64,000 bases of DNA, taken from NCBI GenBank assembly GCA_004352715.1, contig SCFE01000053.1, forward strand, positions 884,774-948,773, given 5' to 3'. This stretch comes from Hofstenia miamia (Eukaryota; Xenacoelomorpha; Acoela). A model generated the notes under the pieces. It saw nothing but the letters and a program-made list of their open reading frames with translations. It did not search any database and was not told where the DNA came from. The position numbers were made by a program, and so were the translations under genes. Shown one piece after another: positions 22,685-34,358 of the stretch; the first letter of the stretch is position 1; the number at the start of each line of letters is the position of its first letter.

Positions 22685-23439
22685 ATAAGTACCTTAGACA
22701 AGAAATAATCACATCTGCAAAGTTTTCCATGAGAAACTAGCAGCATCATTTTACTTATTCCATCTTGTTTTTAGCCTCAGTAGCATTTGAAATCTACACG
22801 TGATAGAATAATTATTCTTTTAGCCAAGTACGAGTTTGTTACAGCAGCAAAAAACAGCTTGCAAAAGAAGGATTTCAACATAAACCTACAGATAAAACAA
22901 TTCGGTTTTTGTATAAGAGGTTTTTGGAGACATGTTCACATGTTCTGTTGAAAACCAGAGTGCGAACAGGGAGAGCAAATTCGTCAGTAAATTCAAAAAA
23001 TGCGCAACAAGTTGCAATTTTAGAAAATAATTTTTTTTTACTCTGTTCCCGCAATTTGTAATATGCTTGATATATCGCATGGCTCTTCATTTACTATCCT
23101 TCATAAAATAATGAAATACAAAAAAATCTTTGAGCTTCAATTATATATCATATGCTCTCTGACTTGACTTTATGGATCGTATGAATTCTTGCCAGGAAAT
23201 TCTTAAGGAGAATGTGAAAAGTAACACTTTGAAATGGTGATGATGCTAATAACAAGATGGAACAATTTAAGCAAACTTTTAATTTTTACTGTTAATTGTA
23301 TATACGTTTCAGATTAATAGAAATATATTTTTGATGTTATGAACATAAAAATAGATGATGACCTTTTAAAGCTCGGTATATCACATAGGTGTGTAGAGAA
23401 AACCACAGTTGTAGTTTGATAGAAAAGCATAGAGTTGGC

Positions 23440-23690
23440 AAAAGAGAAATAGTGGAAGTTTAAGAACGGTGAAGTAATGCAAATTGCAGATGAATCAATA
23501 GGATAGGAGCAGAAACAGGAAGCATTTAGGGTACTGAGGCGAGAAGAGCGATAGTACAGAAGGAAGTATTTAGGAAAAAATAGAATCCTAAGGAAAGCTT
23601 TCAGAATCTTAGGAAACTGGTAATTCTCCCGAACTGAAAAGTGCCAACAACCTCAATTTGTGAAGCCACAGAGAGGAATAATGAAATGCT
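23440..23690 (+). pseudogene. R4-like LINE relic, 3' end
   Basis: The segment ILRKAFRILGNW (in frame near 23589-23624), preceded by a Glu/Arg/Lys-rich stretch, parallels the ILRK..R.LGNW end of the second R4-like tail at 26131-26335 (read on the minus strand). It is probably the continuation of the relic at 21800-22330, beyond the hAT MITE. Confidence 0.4.
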
Positions 23691-24252
23691 TACATTATAA
23701 TTTGGTTTAAAATCATACAAAACATTACCCATTAAATCGATGAATATTCTTCTGTGAGGAAATCAATTGTATCTAAAAATGTACAAAATTATAATACGAA
23801 AAATAAACAAGCTGTCAACTATGAGAGTGATGTTTTTGCAATGTTTAATATTTTCCAGAGAAATGAGATATAAATATTTGTAGATTTCGCATTTCCAAAT
23901 TATATACATACTTTGCAAGAAAAACCAATTATAACTTTTATCGTATTCAATATAAAATACATATCAAAAAATGATTTTATTAAAATAATGAAACTAAGAA
24001 ACGAAACAAACTACAAACTAATAAAATGATCACTTTTTATCTATACAGTAAAACATCTTCAGTCATAAATCTTGCGTATTTTCTCTGTACATGCTGAAAA
24101 AACGATTTGGATGAATAGAGTGATCCCTAACACAATTGAGTTATAATAAAAAAATTGAAATTTAATCAGTAAACCTATTGCTACTGCCCAAGAAAATACA
24201 GAAAAACAGTAATACCATATGGCAAAATGCTATATAATCTCAGTTAACAAAT

Positions 24253-24810
24253 TTGAATTTATACTTCGAAACCTTTCTACAGTATAGTAATAATCTTTTG
24301 GAAATAAATTGTCAAGAAACTCTAAAGTATATGGCTGCCAAACTTAAACAAAATCCGCAAATTGCAATAAACATATCCACTAGCACAGTACAGTGCCATC
24401 TTGATAGAGCCAACTTTACATTGAAAAAATACGACCAACCAAAGAGCATTTGTCGAATCCATTTAAAGGCCTACATGGATCATAGCACAAAATTACCAGG
24501 ATGGGACTAATTTAAATATGTTTTGCAAAAGGCTAGAGGGAAGGTAAATTTGAGGCCAGCGGCAGAACAACACTGCCAAATGTAGAGTGCACCTCTATCA
24601 AATCGAAGACCAAGGAGCTCAATGTAGTTAGGCAAGCTCAAATATTATAAGATCCACAAACTGGTATGTCCCTTATGCGTTATAGGCTGAATCAAGTGAA
24701 AGGAATTTTTGAAGATTTAATCATGTATATAATGGCCCTATTTGTGCAATTCGTTTTTTCAGCATTTACAGAGGCATTACACAAGAATAATGGCTGGAGA
24801 TGATTTACTG
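24253..24810 (+). pseudogene. Tc1/mariner-type transposase relic
   Basis: The 85-codon frame has CQETLKYMAAKLKQNPQIA followed by ISTSTVQCHLDRANFTLKK. This is the second HTH and linker of Tc1-like/paired-type transposases ('..ISTSTVHRHLD...FTLKK'). Downstream frames keep fragments only. No terminal repeats were found around it. Confidence 0.55.
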
Positions 24811-25035
24811 TCTGGAGAATAAAGTAAACATTGTATTAGTTTATTGTTTATTTTGTTTATTAGTTTATTTTTTTTTAACAAAATCATATTTACTTAAAAT
24901 TGAATGACTCATGTTTTCATTTAAATGCGTAAATTTTTAATTTGAATAGTTGATGTTTTAAATTGATTGTTTAAATTGATTCTGACAGGACTCAGTTAGT
25001 TTGCATTGACTCTGTATTTTCTGATGAACGTCCTG

Positions 25036-25036
<1 letters not shown>

Positions 25037-25082
<46 letters not shown>
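25037..25082. repeat. (TA)n microsatellite
   Basis: About 45 bp of TA directly 5' of the LINE reverse-transcriptase relic. Confidence 0.9.
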
Positions 25083-25084
<2 letters not shown>

Positions 25085-25086
<2 letters not shown>

Positions 25087-26076
25087 ATTCATCAATGATT
25101 CTATGCCGCACGTTTCTGACTCTAATTCTGATTCCATGCTGTATGCTGATAACACTCGAATTTTCTCTTCTGTTTAGAATAGTGCACAGTCAAGCATTGT
25201 TCAGGCGGACCTCTGGTCATCTACTAATCGGCTTCCATTCAATATTTCCAAAACGGAAGCTCTTCATTTTCGTTCCTCTAAAAGCTTCTTACCTTCTCTT
25301 TTCTATCTAAATGATACTCCGATTCATTTTAACCGTAATGTTCGTGATCTTGGTGTAATAATTTCCTCCTCACGTTCATGGTCAAAACATGTCCAAATAA
25401 AAACCAAAAAGTTCCCTCTTCTCTCGATTTCCTTATGTTATCACTGCTGAGTTCCGTAATTATCCTTTGAAATTAATTACCTTTAAATCATACTGTCTCT
25501 CCACTTTGCTATAATTCCGAATTCTGGTATCAAAAATTCATCTTCTTGTTTTAAACTTGACAGGCTCTTGCATAGCGGCCTTCGCTGGATCTTCTTTTGT
25601 AACCAAGCTTACCTAAAGCTTCATCTTAAAACTAGTCTTTTGCCAATTTCCATGTTCCTCAAGTTTCTAGATCTCACTTTTCTTAACAATTTACTTCTTG
25701 ACATTTATTACTTCGATTTTTCCAATTTTCTTAAATTCTTAAATCCTACATATAATTCTAGTTCTTCCTCTAATGTCTTGTTTCATCTCCTTCGCATTTT
25801 AAAGCAACTTGTTGTCATAATTATGATCCCTCTTGCCAACATCATTATCTCAAATATAGAAATTGATCTTTGTTCTTATCCTCGAATTTTTAAAAATCAA
25901 CTCCTCACATTTCTTCTTTCTTCCTTATCGCAATTTGGTCTTCAATATAAATGCGATTATTCCCATTCTGTACACACTCCTCCTGTCACTAATTGCCCTG
26001 ATTTTTCATATTTTTCTCTGCATAAATGCATTTTAAATATATTTGTATACATTACACCCCTTTGCAGTACAATACA

Positions 26077-26079
<3 letters not shown>
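25085..26079 (+). pseudogene. Non-LTR retrotransposon relic (reverse transcriptase, 3' half)
   Basis: The plus-strand frame reads FINDSMPHVSDSNSDSMLYA then DNTRIFSS, the 'ND+P......L+ADDT+I' block C of LINE reverse transcriptases, with YADN in place of YADD. Then come ADLWSSTNRLPFNISKTEAL (thumb-adjacent, N..KT) and LNDTPIHFNRNVRDLGVII. Several stops. It ends in an (ATT)n tail, as LINE copies often do. Clade (Jockey/CR1/L2 type) cannot be fixed. Confidence 0.65.

Positions 26080-26129
<50 letters not shown>
26080..26129. repeat. (TTA)n/(TAA)n microsatellite shared by two LINE tails
   Basis: About 50 bp of TTA lies between the 3' end of the plus-strand LINE relic and the 3' end of a minus-strand R4-like relic. 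Confidence 0.9.
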
Positions 26130-26130
<1 letters not shown>

Positions 26131-26335
26131 TTGCATCTCACAGCTTCATGCTGGTATCCCTCTCAGCTCGGGGAACTCACCAGTTCCCAGGGAGTCTGAG
26201 AGCTTTTCTCAGGACTCTAGCTGTTCCTAACAATGCTGCCTTCTGTGCTACTGCTCCTCCCCACTTTGGTACTCCCAACTCCTCCAAGTATCTCTTATGC
26301 TCCTACTACTACCGGGACTACTTCAACCTTCTTTA
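26131..26335 (-). pseudogene. R4-like LINE 3' end relic
   Basis: The reverse complement reads like ...VVPVVVGAIRDT... then (frameshift) LGTARVLRKALRLPGNW, followed by AAT repeats. 'P+V+GA+' and 'GTAR+LRK+L' are recurrent at the C-terminus of R4/Dong-like LINE ORFs. It is truncated at the 5' side by the 26509 border region. Confidence 0.55.
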
Positions 26336-26508
26336 TATAGCGAATTCAAAATTAAGAAATGACTTATTTTCTTATTTAGTCGAAAAGATGAAGGTCGGAT
26401 ACTTTTTAGACAGATCTTGTATATAGGAAGATCCTTGGTATAACATTTCAGCAAAATATGCAATTCTATTTACACATTGAGGATTTATTCAAATCTCTCA
26501 GTAGTATG

Positions 26509-26809
26509 CAAATCTCATGACAAAAAAAACTCCCAACGAAGTGATGTTGAAATTCTACTATTCATAGTTTCCATAAGTTTTACTATATTTAACGGTGCTG
26601 CTCAGGTGTGTTGGTTTATTCGTTACTACACATATCTAGCTGGATACAAATGTTCAATGCTATATCTTCTATCTGTTATGTTTGAAAATTTTGCACATGT
26701 CATTAACAATGGAATAAATTTTTTTCTATATATTTTGATGGGAAGAACGTTTAGAAGTGTTTTCCTCTCGTTGTGTAGCAAATGCACAAGAAATAAATCT
26801 ATTTTATAA
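26509..26809 (+). pseudogene. Class A GPCR, 3' fragment (TM6-TM7 only), left-arm copy
   Basis: From 26509 the sequence equals the right-arm receptor from residue 120 on: KSHDKKNSQRSD, TM6, TM7 with NNGINFFLYILMG, and the Cys-rich tail to TAA at 26807-26809. Upstream of 26509 the frame runs into insert X, giving 11 foreign residues after an ATG at 26477. TM1-TM5 are absent, so this copy cannot be a receptor. It marks where X replaced the native sequence. Confidence 0.75.
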
Positions 26810-27302
26810 ATTGCAATTTGTTGAAAGTTTAGATGTTGTGGCTTTTTGTCCAATTAAATACCTTGAATATAAAGTTATAGATTTTCAAAAAATTTGAATA
26901 AAAAAATATTTATCATTAGACCATAATAAGTAATGTAGTCACGAATAGGGGACTTTGCAGTATAAAAATATCATAGATTTGCTGTATGTATTTATAAAAG
27001 TTAGACATTTTTTAAAATAAGTTAAATACTATTACTTAACGCAGTTTTGCAAACGAATTACTTGTAAAATTGGTGCTGTAAAGTCATAGTTTGCGGTGTT
27101 ATTCTAAACATGCTGCTTTTGCTGTTTCAACGCAGATAGCATGTATTTGATTGAGTCGTCCATAGTGTTGTAAATTATTAACTATTTATTTAAGTTTATT
27201 TACTCTACATTAATATGTGGTTTTTGTTTAAAATTTGATTGTAAAATACAATATTTATTTTGCCCTGATTTGTAAGCAGAAATGTTAATAACTGAATTAC
27301 AA

Positions 27303-27338
<36 letters not shown>

Positions 27339-28916
27339 TGCAATGTTAAACTAGAGAAAAATAAAATATTGTAACTTTCAACAATTATTGTAGATTCCAA
27401 AAAATTGCAGAATGGGTCTCAAAGATCAATTTAAATAAATTTATAAGTAGCGCGACTTAAATTTTAGACTATTCAAAAAATTGCGAGGTGTGAAAATAGC
27501 GCTTCATGCAACATGCACTAGAATTTTTAAGAAATTTTCTTGCAATTTTCGCGAGTAAATTTGAAATTTTCAGATTTCAAAATTTTATTTTTCTAGTTGT
27601 ACGCAGTGTTTTACATAATTAATTGAAGGTATTTTGGGCTGACTATGAATTATTGTAAATTTTTTGCAATTATTTCTGTGTGTACGACTTTGAGGTAAAT
27701 CTATATTTAGTGTCCTTTACTTTAAAAACATTTGAAATCAATTTTATTTATCAGAAAAGGTTCAACATATCTAAAGTTTATTTGTTGTGAAAGATCTACT
27801 TAATGTGAAATATGCAATCTTTTCTTATAATGTATTTACACTAGAAACAACTTATTTTTTATAAAAAGACATTCAAACATGCCGATAGCATCAAATTTAA
27901 TATTTGAAATAATATATCCACCAGAATAGGCAATTCAACTAGAAGCAATTAACTCTCTTCCAATTGTTTTAATCGCATTACTGACTGATATGCCGTTTAC
28001 AACAGTGGCGTTAAACCCGATGTTTCTCGAAAATCTAAATTTTTTCATGTTATGTTTTAAGTTTTTGTGTATCCTTAAATATTTTCAAAACCTACATTTC
28101 TTCGTGCAATATTTTTATGTTTTTATGTGTGTTTTTTAATTTTCGTTACACTTTTGGAACATTAAAAAACAAATTGTAAAAAGTTTGAAATAGAGATGAA
28201 GCGCAACTGCAAAAATGGAAACTGTGGAATTTAATTAAAAGCCAAAGTGAAACCTAACATATTTTTGCAAAATACGAATTTTTGCACTCATGTCAAATGG
28301 GCAATATTTGATTGACTCATAGAAACTGCTGTTGAATTTTATAAATGAGGTTGATATCAATTTTTATTGAAAGACTAATTAGAAATGTAGATTCTTTGTG
28401 ATGCTCTTTTGTCAATGCGCATAGCGTCCGTGCAAAGTTATCTTAAGCAAACTCTGAAAAATTACTAAGAAAATGCTTGAATAACAGAATCTTTTTGCCA
28501 GATTCCGTACTGAAATCTACAAATTATTGGTGAATTTGTACCCATGAAATGTTCACCCATATTTAATCTTCATGATTTTTAAATTCAATGGGGCTATCAC
28601 CTAACCTCATATATTTTATTGAAAGGATAATTTGCACAAAGACCGTGGGCAAATCAGAGATTATAGCACCTACAAAAACTTCCAACGGAGCAGAACTATA
28701 TAACAAATGAAAGGCGAGACACTTCTCTATTGCGTTGTTTTTTCAGATTTTGGATATCTTTTTTAGTTCGTTAGTTACGAGCACTTGAAATATTTTTGAA
28801 GAAATCATCATTATAAACAGCCTTGAGTGAATATGCTCGAACTTAATGTTGAATATTTGTGCTAACGCAACTCCTGTCGCTGAAGAATTTTAAATGGGGC
28901 GATTTCTTTGTCTTTT

Positions 28917-28960
<44 letters not shown>

Positions 28961-29246
28961 TCCCAAAGCCATTGAGCTAAGTCAGACACAGCATCATTAG
29001 TGAACCATCAGATGTGGAGAATCCGCGTAAAGAGTCACTTTAATGAACGAGCGTTATATGTCAGAGAAGACACTCACTATTCTATGGTGCCCCTTTGATT
29101 TTGCATTTCTTTATTAGTCTGTGAGTTATTAGATTATAAATTTTGTAAGGAATCATAAAAAATGTTTAGAAGTCCCGAAGCTATTCAAGATTAATTATTT
29201 TTAGTATCTTACAAGTGCTCTCATAAAATAAAATTTCGAACATCTA
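26810..29246. other. Gene-free AT-rich stretch (left inner arm)
   Basis: Only TA microsatellites (27306-27337, 28925-28956) and diverged copies of a roughly 70-nt repeat near 28735 and 29088 are visible. No ORF looks like protein. Confidence 0.4.
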
Positions 29247-29929
29247 CACCTTTTTCCAATTAAATTGGCACAACTAACATTTAAATTGTCACAACTAACA
29301 TTTAATTTGTCACAACTAACATTTAAATTGGCACAACTAACATTTAAATCTGCACAACTAACTTATAATTTGTCACAATTGTAAATCATAAATTTAATTA
29401 CTAATCTGTATTGTTTATGGGGTATCAAAACAAAAGATTTATCTCTTCCGCTTAATTGGCAGGGTTTTTTAAATTTTGCGAAGTTTCAATTAAAACAAGA
29501 AGACAAACATTTAACATATATTGATACAAAAATAACAAGCAACAATTGTTTTTGTGTATTTTGGCATTTGTATAAAAGAAAAATTATTTAGTTTTTTTTC
29601 ATATATAAATATATCAATGCCTTTTTTATAAATATATATTTGTATATATTACATAATATGAATTAATAAATATAATTTGTTTTCAATGTGTATATACAGT
29701 TGTCAGAGAAGTGGGTTAGATTCCTAATTTAAAAAAACATTCTAATTTTTGAACTCGAAGTTCAAATTTAAAAATCTCTCCAATTAAGCGGAAAAGCTAA
29801 ATCTTTTGTTTTAATACCCCTAAAACAATAAAGATTAGTAATTAAATTTATGATTTACAATTGTGACAAATTAAAAGTTAGTTGTGACAAATTGAATGTT
29901 AGTTGTGCCAATTTAATTGGAAAAAGGTG
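29247..29929. mobile_element. TA-flanked MITE with 21-bp tandem repeats in its ends
   Basis: Inverted ends CACCTTTTTCCAATTAAATT, flanked by TA (29245-29246, 29930-29931). The inverted repeat extends about 150-200 bp inward. The left end holds five 21-bp units (GGCACAACTAACATTTAAATT and variants) from 29267; the right end holds only two or three. The centre is AT-rich without ORF. Consistent with a Tc1/mariner-derived foldback-like MITE. Mirror at 44260-44942. Confidence 0.75.
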
Positions 29930-29931
29930 TA

Positions 29932-30690
29932 GTTCCTCTTAATATTTAAGGAGCTTGACACTTCTGGCAGGCAACATTTAATTCTTAACTCATTTGATAT
30001 TAACCTTAAATTCATTAGGAATTTTTCAAAATCTGTGATTTTTCTAAACGTTAATAACTCAGGTACTAATGAAAGTATCTAAAATCTGAAAACAAAATAA
30101 GGTAGAGAATTTGCATTTATTCTACTTTAATTTGCTACCTGGCGCGATCCCGTCCAGGTACGACCATCTTTGACTTTGCTTCAACGTATCTCAAACAGTT
30201 TTTCTTCAAAAACCAAAGTATTTTAGGGTGTTTCTTGTCTACATGGCCATTAGACAGACTCATTATCTGAATATTAGGAATGGCTAGAATTTTGAATTTT
30301 TTACAAAAATGTTAATGTTTTCATATAATTCTGGAGCAGGAATAATTCTTAGCACAAAACATTATTACATGAATGTGCGCAAACCCATAGATGTGTCAAT
30401 CTCAAAGACATTCAATATTTCTTCACAGGCTTCAGAAAACTTCTTCAAAATTATTGACAACGTGGTTTGTTACTTTAAGGAAAAAGTTTTTGTTGTAGGG
30501 TTAAGTTGGATGTTTGATATTTTCTAAATTGTACTGAATCTTGTGCATAGTTAAAATCATGTTGAGTGTTCACCATTTCAAGGGATCACATTAGAAAATA
30601 TTCCAATATTCCGTAATTGAGTAATAGGTCTGAGGTAGTTGTTTGAAAATATGGATAAAATGTTCTGTAGGCCTAAAGTTCACGATCTCT
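29932..30690. other. Gene-free stretch
   Basis: A third, inverted copy of the roughly 70-nt repeat lies near 30030-30110. The 72-codon ORF at 30309-30527 has no recognisable feature. Confidence 0.3.
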
Positions 30691-30898
30691 TAGGATTGTC
30701 GTACACTCACGGTAAGTAAAGTAAAGTAAGGTAAAAAAATTTTACTTACTGCGAGTGTAAGAGATCTTAAGTAAAGTAAAGTAAGGTTTCAAGTAGATAA
30801 TTATAATTACACTATCCGTTCTGTTCGATTTTTAAGTAAAGCTTTACGGCAGTGTACGAGGCCTTAAGTAAAGTAAAGTAAAGTAAGGTAATGTTGCT
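30691..30898. repeat. GTAAAGTAAG-rich palindromic repeat cluster, possible MITE
   Basis: Runs of GTAAGTAAAGTAAAGTAAGG alternate with CGTACACTCACGGTAAGT, its near-inverse CTTACACTCGCAGTAAGT (reverse complement of 30742-30761), and an inverted CGTACACTGCCGTAAAG at the right end. The layout is that of a small foldback element. No target duplication is certain. Mirror at 43291-43498. Confidence 0.5.
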
Positions 30899-31159
30899 GC
30901 ATTTGGATAGACAAATTTTGATAATGTAAATAGGGCCGTTTACACGAGATGGATGATCCGTTAAAAAGCGAATGATGCGGCTAGGCGCATTAAAGGCGTC
31001 TACATGAGCTTCGCTTTATTTACCGTATTATCTCGATTTAATTGCTCCTTCGGAGCAGAATAGAAGACGTTAAACTCAGCGAAAATTCCTATTGGCCTAT
31101 TGTAGAATTGCGAGATTGATTAGGGTCAACAGTAAATCCAGTTTTTTGAATCCCATTAA

Positions 31160-32885
31160 CACTAGAACGTCCATTCCGTCATTTCCGACGAAATTCATTT
31201 TCATTTCAAAAATTCATATACAAAATGAGGGAGCCTGGAAGCCAAATTGAGTGATATCGTTTTCAGATTGTTACCCTTAATATGTACATGTTTAATTATT
31301 TTAACACTATAAAATTTTTCACAATTCTCTTGAAAAGAAATGTTTACTTAGAATGGCAATTTCGTCTAATTGACGAAACAATATTATTTACATGAAATCA
31401 TACATATATCTAAGTATACTAATTGACGGCAAACATCTTCCAGTAATGTTGTATTTTAACACACTGTAACTCCGTGTCTTTCAAACAAGCAAGCATTCAT
31501 GGCGTCACAATGAATATAACATAGATATAAGATGATGCCATCATTGATCTGGCAAAGTCTCTTCTGATATCAAATACAGCAATGGATTGTACTCTGCGGT
31601 CAACGTCAAAAAAGCTATCTCCGTGTTTGAAAAGTTGAACTTCTGAGCATAAAAGGGATACTTCTCTATTGTGATTTTGAAGTGACAAGTGAAGAAAAAG
31701 AAAAATATTTTGATGCTGTCAAAAATGCGTAACAACTATGTGATGATACTATCAAAAGAAAACCCTATTCTATTCTCTTCCATTTTGACTAGAAAGTCAA
31801 TGTTGATACAGTTGATGAGATGCTGAGATTTTATGTCATGTGATGTGCATCAAGTACAGTTCTGTGGTACCACAAAAATCTTGCCTAGATCCCGTCCGGT
31901 ACTGTACCGTTTAAAATTTCTTGTTATCAGTACTGTCTCAGTGCCGTAAATCCTATTACCAGTGCTGTTGGGCACCCGGTAGCAGTACGTCAAAACGTTC
32001 AAAACAAAAAGCAAAAAAACGGAAAATAATGCATCTATTTCACAAAAGCAACAGTTCATTAACCCAGAAGCGCTAAATAACTGTTCTGATATAGCTCAGA
32101 AGCTTGAATAAGCAAATATGATCGAACTGAAGACCTGGTGCAGTAAGGATTTTGAAGATAGTACTAGTCCGGTACTGTACAGCTAGTCTGGTACCGACGA
32201 CGGAACTGGTACAAGGAACATGAGCGGAGCAGTATTGGGAGGACAAACTTTTAGCATGAAGAGATGGCCAATGTCTGCTTGGGAAAATTTACATGACATT
32301 CCACTATTGAATTCAAGTATCTGCTTTAAACAAGAACCAAGTTCAAATATTCCCTGGAAACGATTCCCATGAATGAAGTGGAGTAATTGCGTTTTTACAA
32401 AAGACCAAACAATTTCTCAATAATATGAATTCCTTCACAAAGCATAAATGCTATGTAGAAAAACAAGAGATGTGCAAGGCCCAGGTTGTGTTTAACATTT
32501 ATAAGTGTTAGATATTGTACCAGTGAAATTGCAATGTTTTATTTATAAAGTTTTTTCATTTCTTTTTGCATTGTGTTAGTATAGATACTACGTACATTAT
32601 ATGCCTTGTAATTGATATATGTTCTGTTTGCTATAAAAAGTTTTTTTTTCATTGTATCGCAAATACATAAATAATAACCATATACATCTAAAATAGAAAC
32701 ATAGATAACATTTTTAAAATGATAAATTTATAAATTAAAGCAAAAATTCATAAAATATATAATAAAAAACAAGTGAAGTAACATTTTGGTAAGAAAAAAT
32801 GTAACTTAGCACACATAAAATTAGATTTCGTCAAAACTTTCGAAGTTGCCGTTAAAAGTAGGACAAAATAACGGACATCCTAGTG
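31160..32885. mobile_element. piggyBac-like element, degenerate (left arm)
   Basis: Inverted ends CACTAGAACGTCCATTCCGT and (reverse complement) CACTAGGATGTCCGTTATTT, flanked by TTAA at 31156-31159 and 32886-32889. The interior has no intact transposase, only short frames, and a nested hAT-like block. TTAA plus a CACTAGAAC-type end is typical of piggyBac relatives. Mirror at 41304-43029. Confidence 0.7.
31857..32208. mobile_element. Nested hAT-like element rich in GGTAC motifs
   Basis: About 350 bp with many GGTAC/GTACC words (CCGGTACTGTACCG, GTCTGGTACCGACG), bounded by CAGTTCTGTGGTACC on the left and, as reverse complement, CAGTTCCGTCGTCGGTACC on the right. A matching 8-bp target duplication was not found, so borders are approximate. 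It interrupts the piggyBac-like element. Confidence 0.45.
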
Positions 32886-32889
32886 TTAA

Positions 32890-33841
32890 GGTTGCTCCAT
32901 AGCTATAGAAAGTTTGACACGAAACCTAATTGGTCTCTGATTCCAACAAAACAAAACGTTCGGTAGCTAAACGTAACTGGATTTTTTAGAGCAGTTGTGT
33001 TGACCAATTCCACACGCCATCATGCCGAAGATCCATCCCCTGTAAATTAGTTTGGAAAATTTGCCTTGAATATCTGTTCTCATTAATGTAGTTTTTATAC
33101 ATATTTTAAAGCATGTTTTCGAAATTTCCTAACATTATTTGACGACGAATATTTTCGGATATTTTTAAGCACATATATCGGGGCCCTAACCATAATTGAC
33201 CGCACACCAAACAGTATGAAAATAATTAAAATAAAATTTCACTGCACTGATTTTATGACATGGAAAAATAAATATATTACATTAATTCGTCTTCTGAAGT
33301 TAGCTTCTTACGTTACAATGTAATGTACACAAGTATTATATTATTAATAATGCAAAAAATTGATGAAAACAATGATTTTTACGTGTAATATTTTATGTAC
33401 TGCTTTGTAATTTCTATGATAAATCTACATGTGAAGGTTAATATTACACCAAACACAAATACATAGATATATAGAATAGACCTAATGTACATCCAACAAA
33501 TGATTTTGAGAATATAGATCCTCGAGTAACAACGACAAATATTCATGCAGAGCCCGTATACACGTCCCTTGCCCGTAGTATAGAAGCCTGTGACCGTACA
33601 TGTTTGTCCATGCCCGCTATGGGCCCACCCCAGTTTATTCTAATTAAAAAACATTACAGGTTAAACTACTTATTTATACATAATGTCATGATCATTACCT
33701 GTAGCTTGTTTACAATTCAATTTTAATTTTCTCGCAAAGTTCAAAAGTTTAATATAAGCAACGTTAAATTTACACTTGTTCAAATAATTAATTTAGAAAT
33801 TACAGAATTTGCAAATATATAAAAATAGATCAAATAAATCA
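32890..33841. other. Gene-free stretch
   Basis: AT-rich, no ORF or terminal repeat recognised. Confidence 0.3.
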
Positions 33842-33849
33842 CTTAACAT

Positions 33850-34285
33850 CAGAGTACTCATACATAGGGTCTATCTTTTGGACCGGAAACCCGACCCGTA
33901 ACAACCACAATCTTACTGGACCCGAGATGACCCGAATTTTTTTAGTAAGACCCGAACCTGGCCCGAAGCTCAAACTTTTTCGAAATGGGATCCGAACGCT
34001 ACCCGATTATTTTCTGAAGCCATACCGAAATTGTGTAGAACACAATTAAAAAAGATCGATTTTTTCTTGAACTAGCTAAACAGTTTGAAATTTACCCAAA
34101 ATTTTATATCCAGTGTAAACAAACAAACAAAAAAACAAATAGTTGAATTGATGAATATTGAGAATATTGATTTTAAACTGTTCCCAAGGACCCGAGATCC
34201 GAAATTGGGCCCGCATCCGGGTCGAAATGAGACCCGAAGCTGACCCAAGATCTGACCCGAAATCGGGCCGGGTCTGAGAACTCTG
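33850..34285. mobile_element. hAT MITE with GACCCG subterminal motifs
   Basis: Ends CAGAGTACTCA and (reverse complement) CAGAGTTCTCA, flanked by CTTAACAT (33842-33849) and CTTAACAC (34286-34293), a 7/8 match fitting nTnnnnAn. Both ends carry many ACCCG words in inverted orientation. No coding capacity. Mirror at 39904-40339. Confidence 0.75.
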
Positions 34286-34358
34286 CTTAACACTACAAAA
34301 CATAAAACTATGATATATATTAAACATATATAATTACTATTATTAATATAATGTTATT

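Larger units (their letters stand above)
20736..26508. other. Insert X: left-arm-specific segment, transposon-derived
   Basis: 5.8-kb block with no counterpart in the right arm, between the TA run at 20689-20735 and the GPCR fragment at 26509. Recognisable contents are R4-like LINE pieces, a hAT MITE, a Tc1-type relic, another LINE reverse transcriptase relic and microsatellites. Stretches 20736-21730 and 22693-23440 contain nothing I recognise. Confidence 0.85.

Noticed and set aside
26477-26809. 110-codon ORF as a functional short receptor in the left arm
   Set aside because: It has only TM6-TM7 and starts with residues from insert X; it is a truncated copy of the right-arm GPCR.
29267-29371. 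Regularly spaced short repeats resembling a CRISPR array
   Set aside because: The 21-bp units are directly tandem without unique spacers, lie inside the inverted ends of a TA-flanked MITE, and the DNA is animal nuclear.
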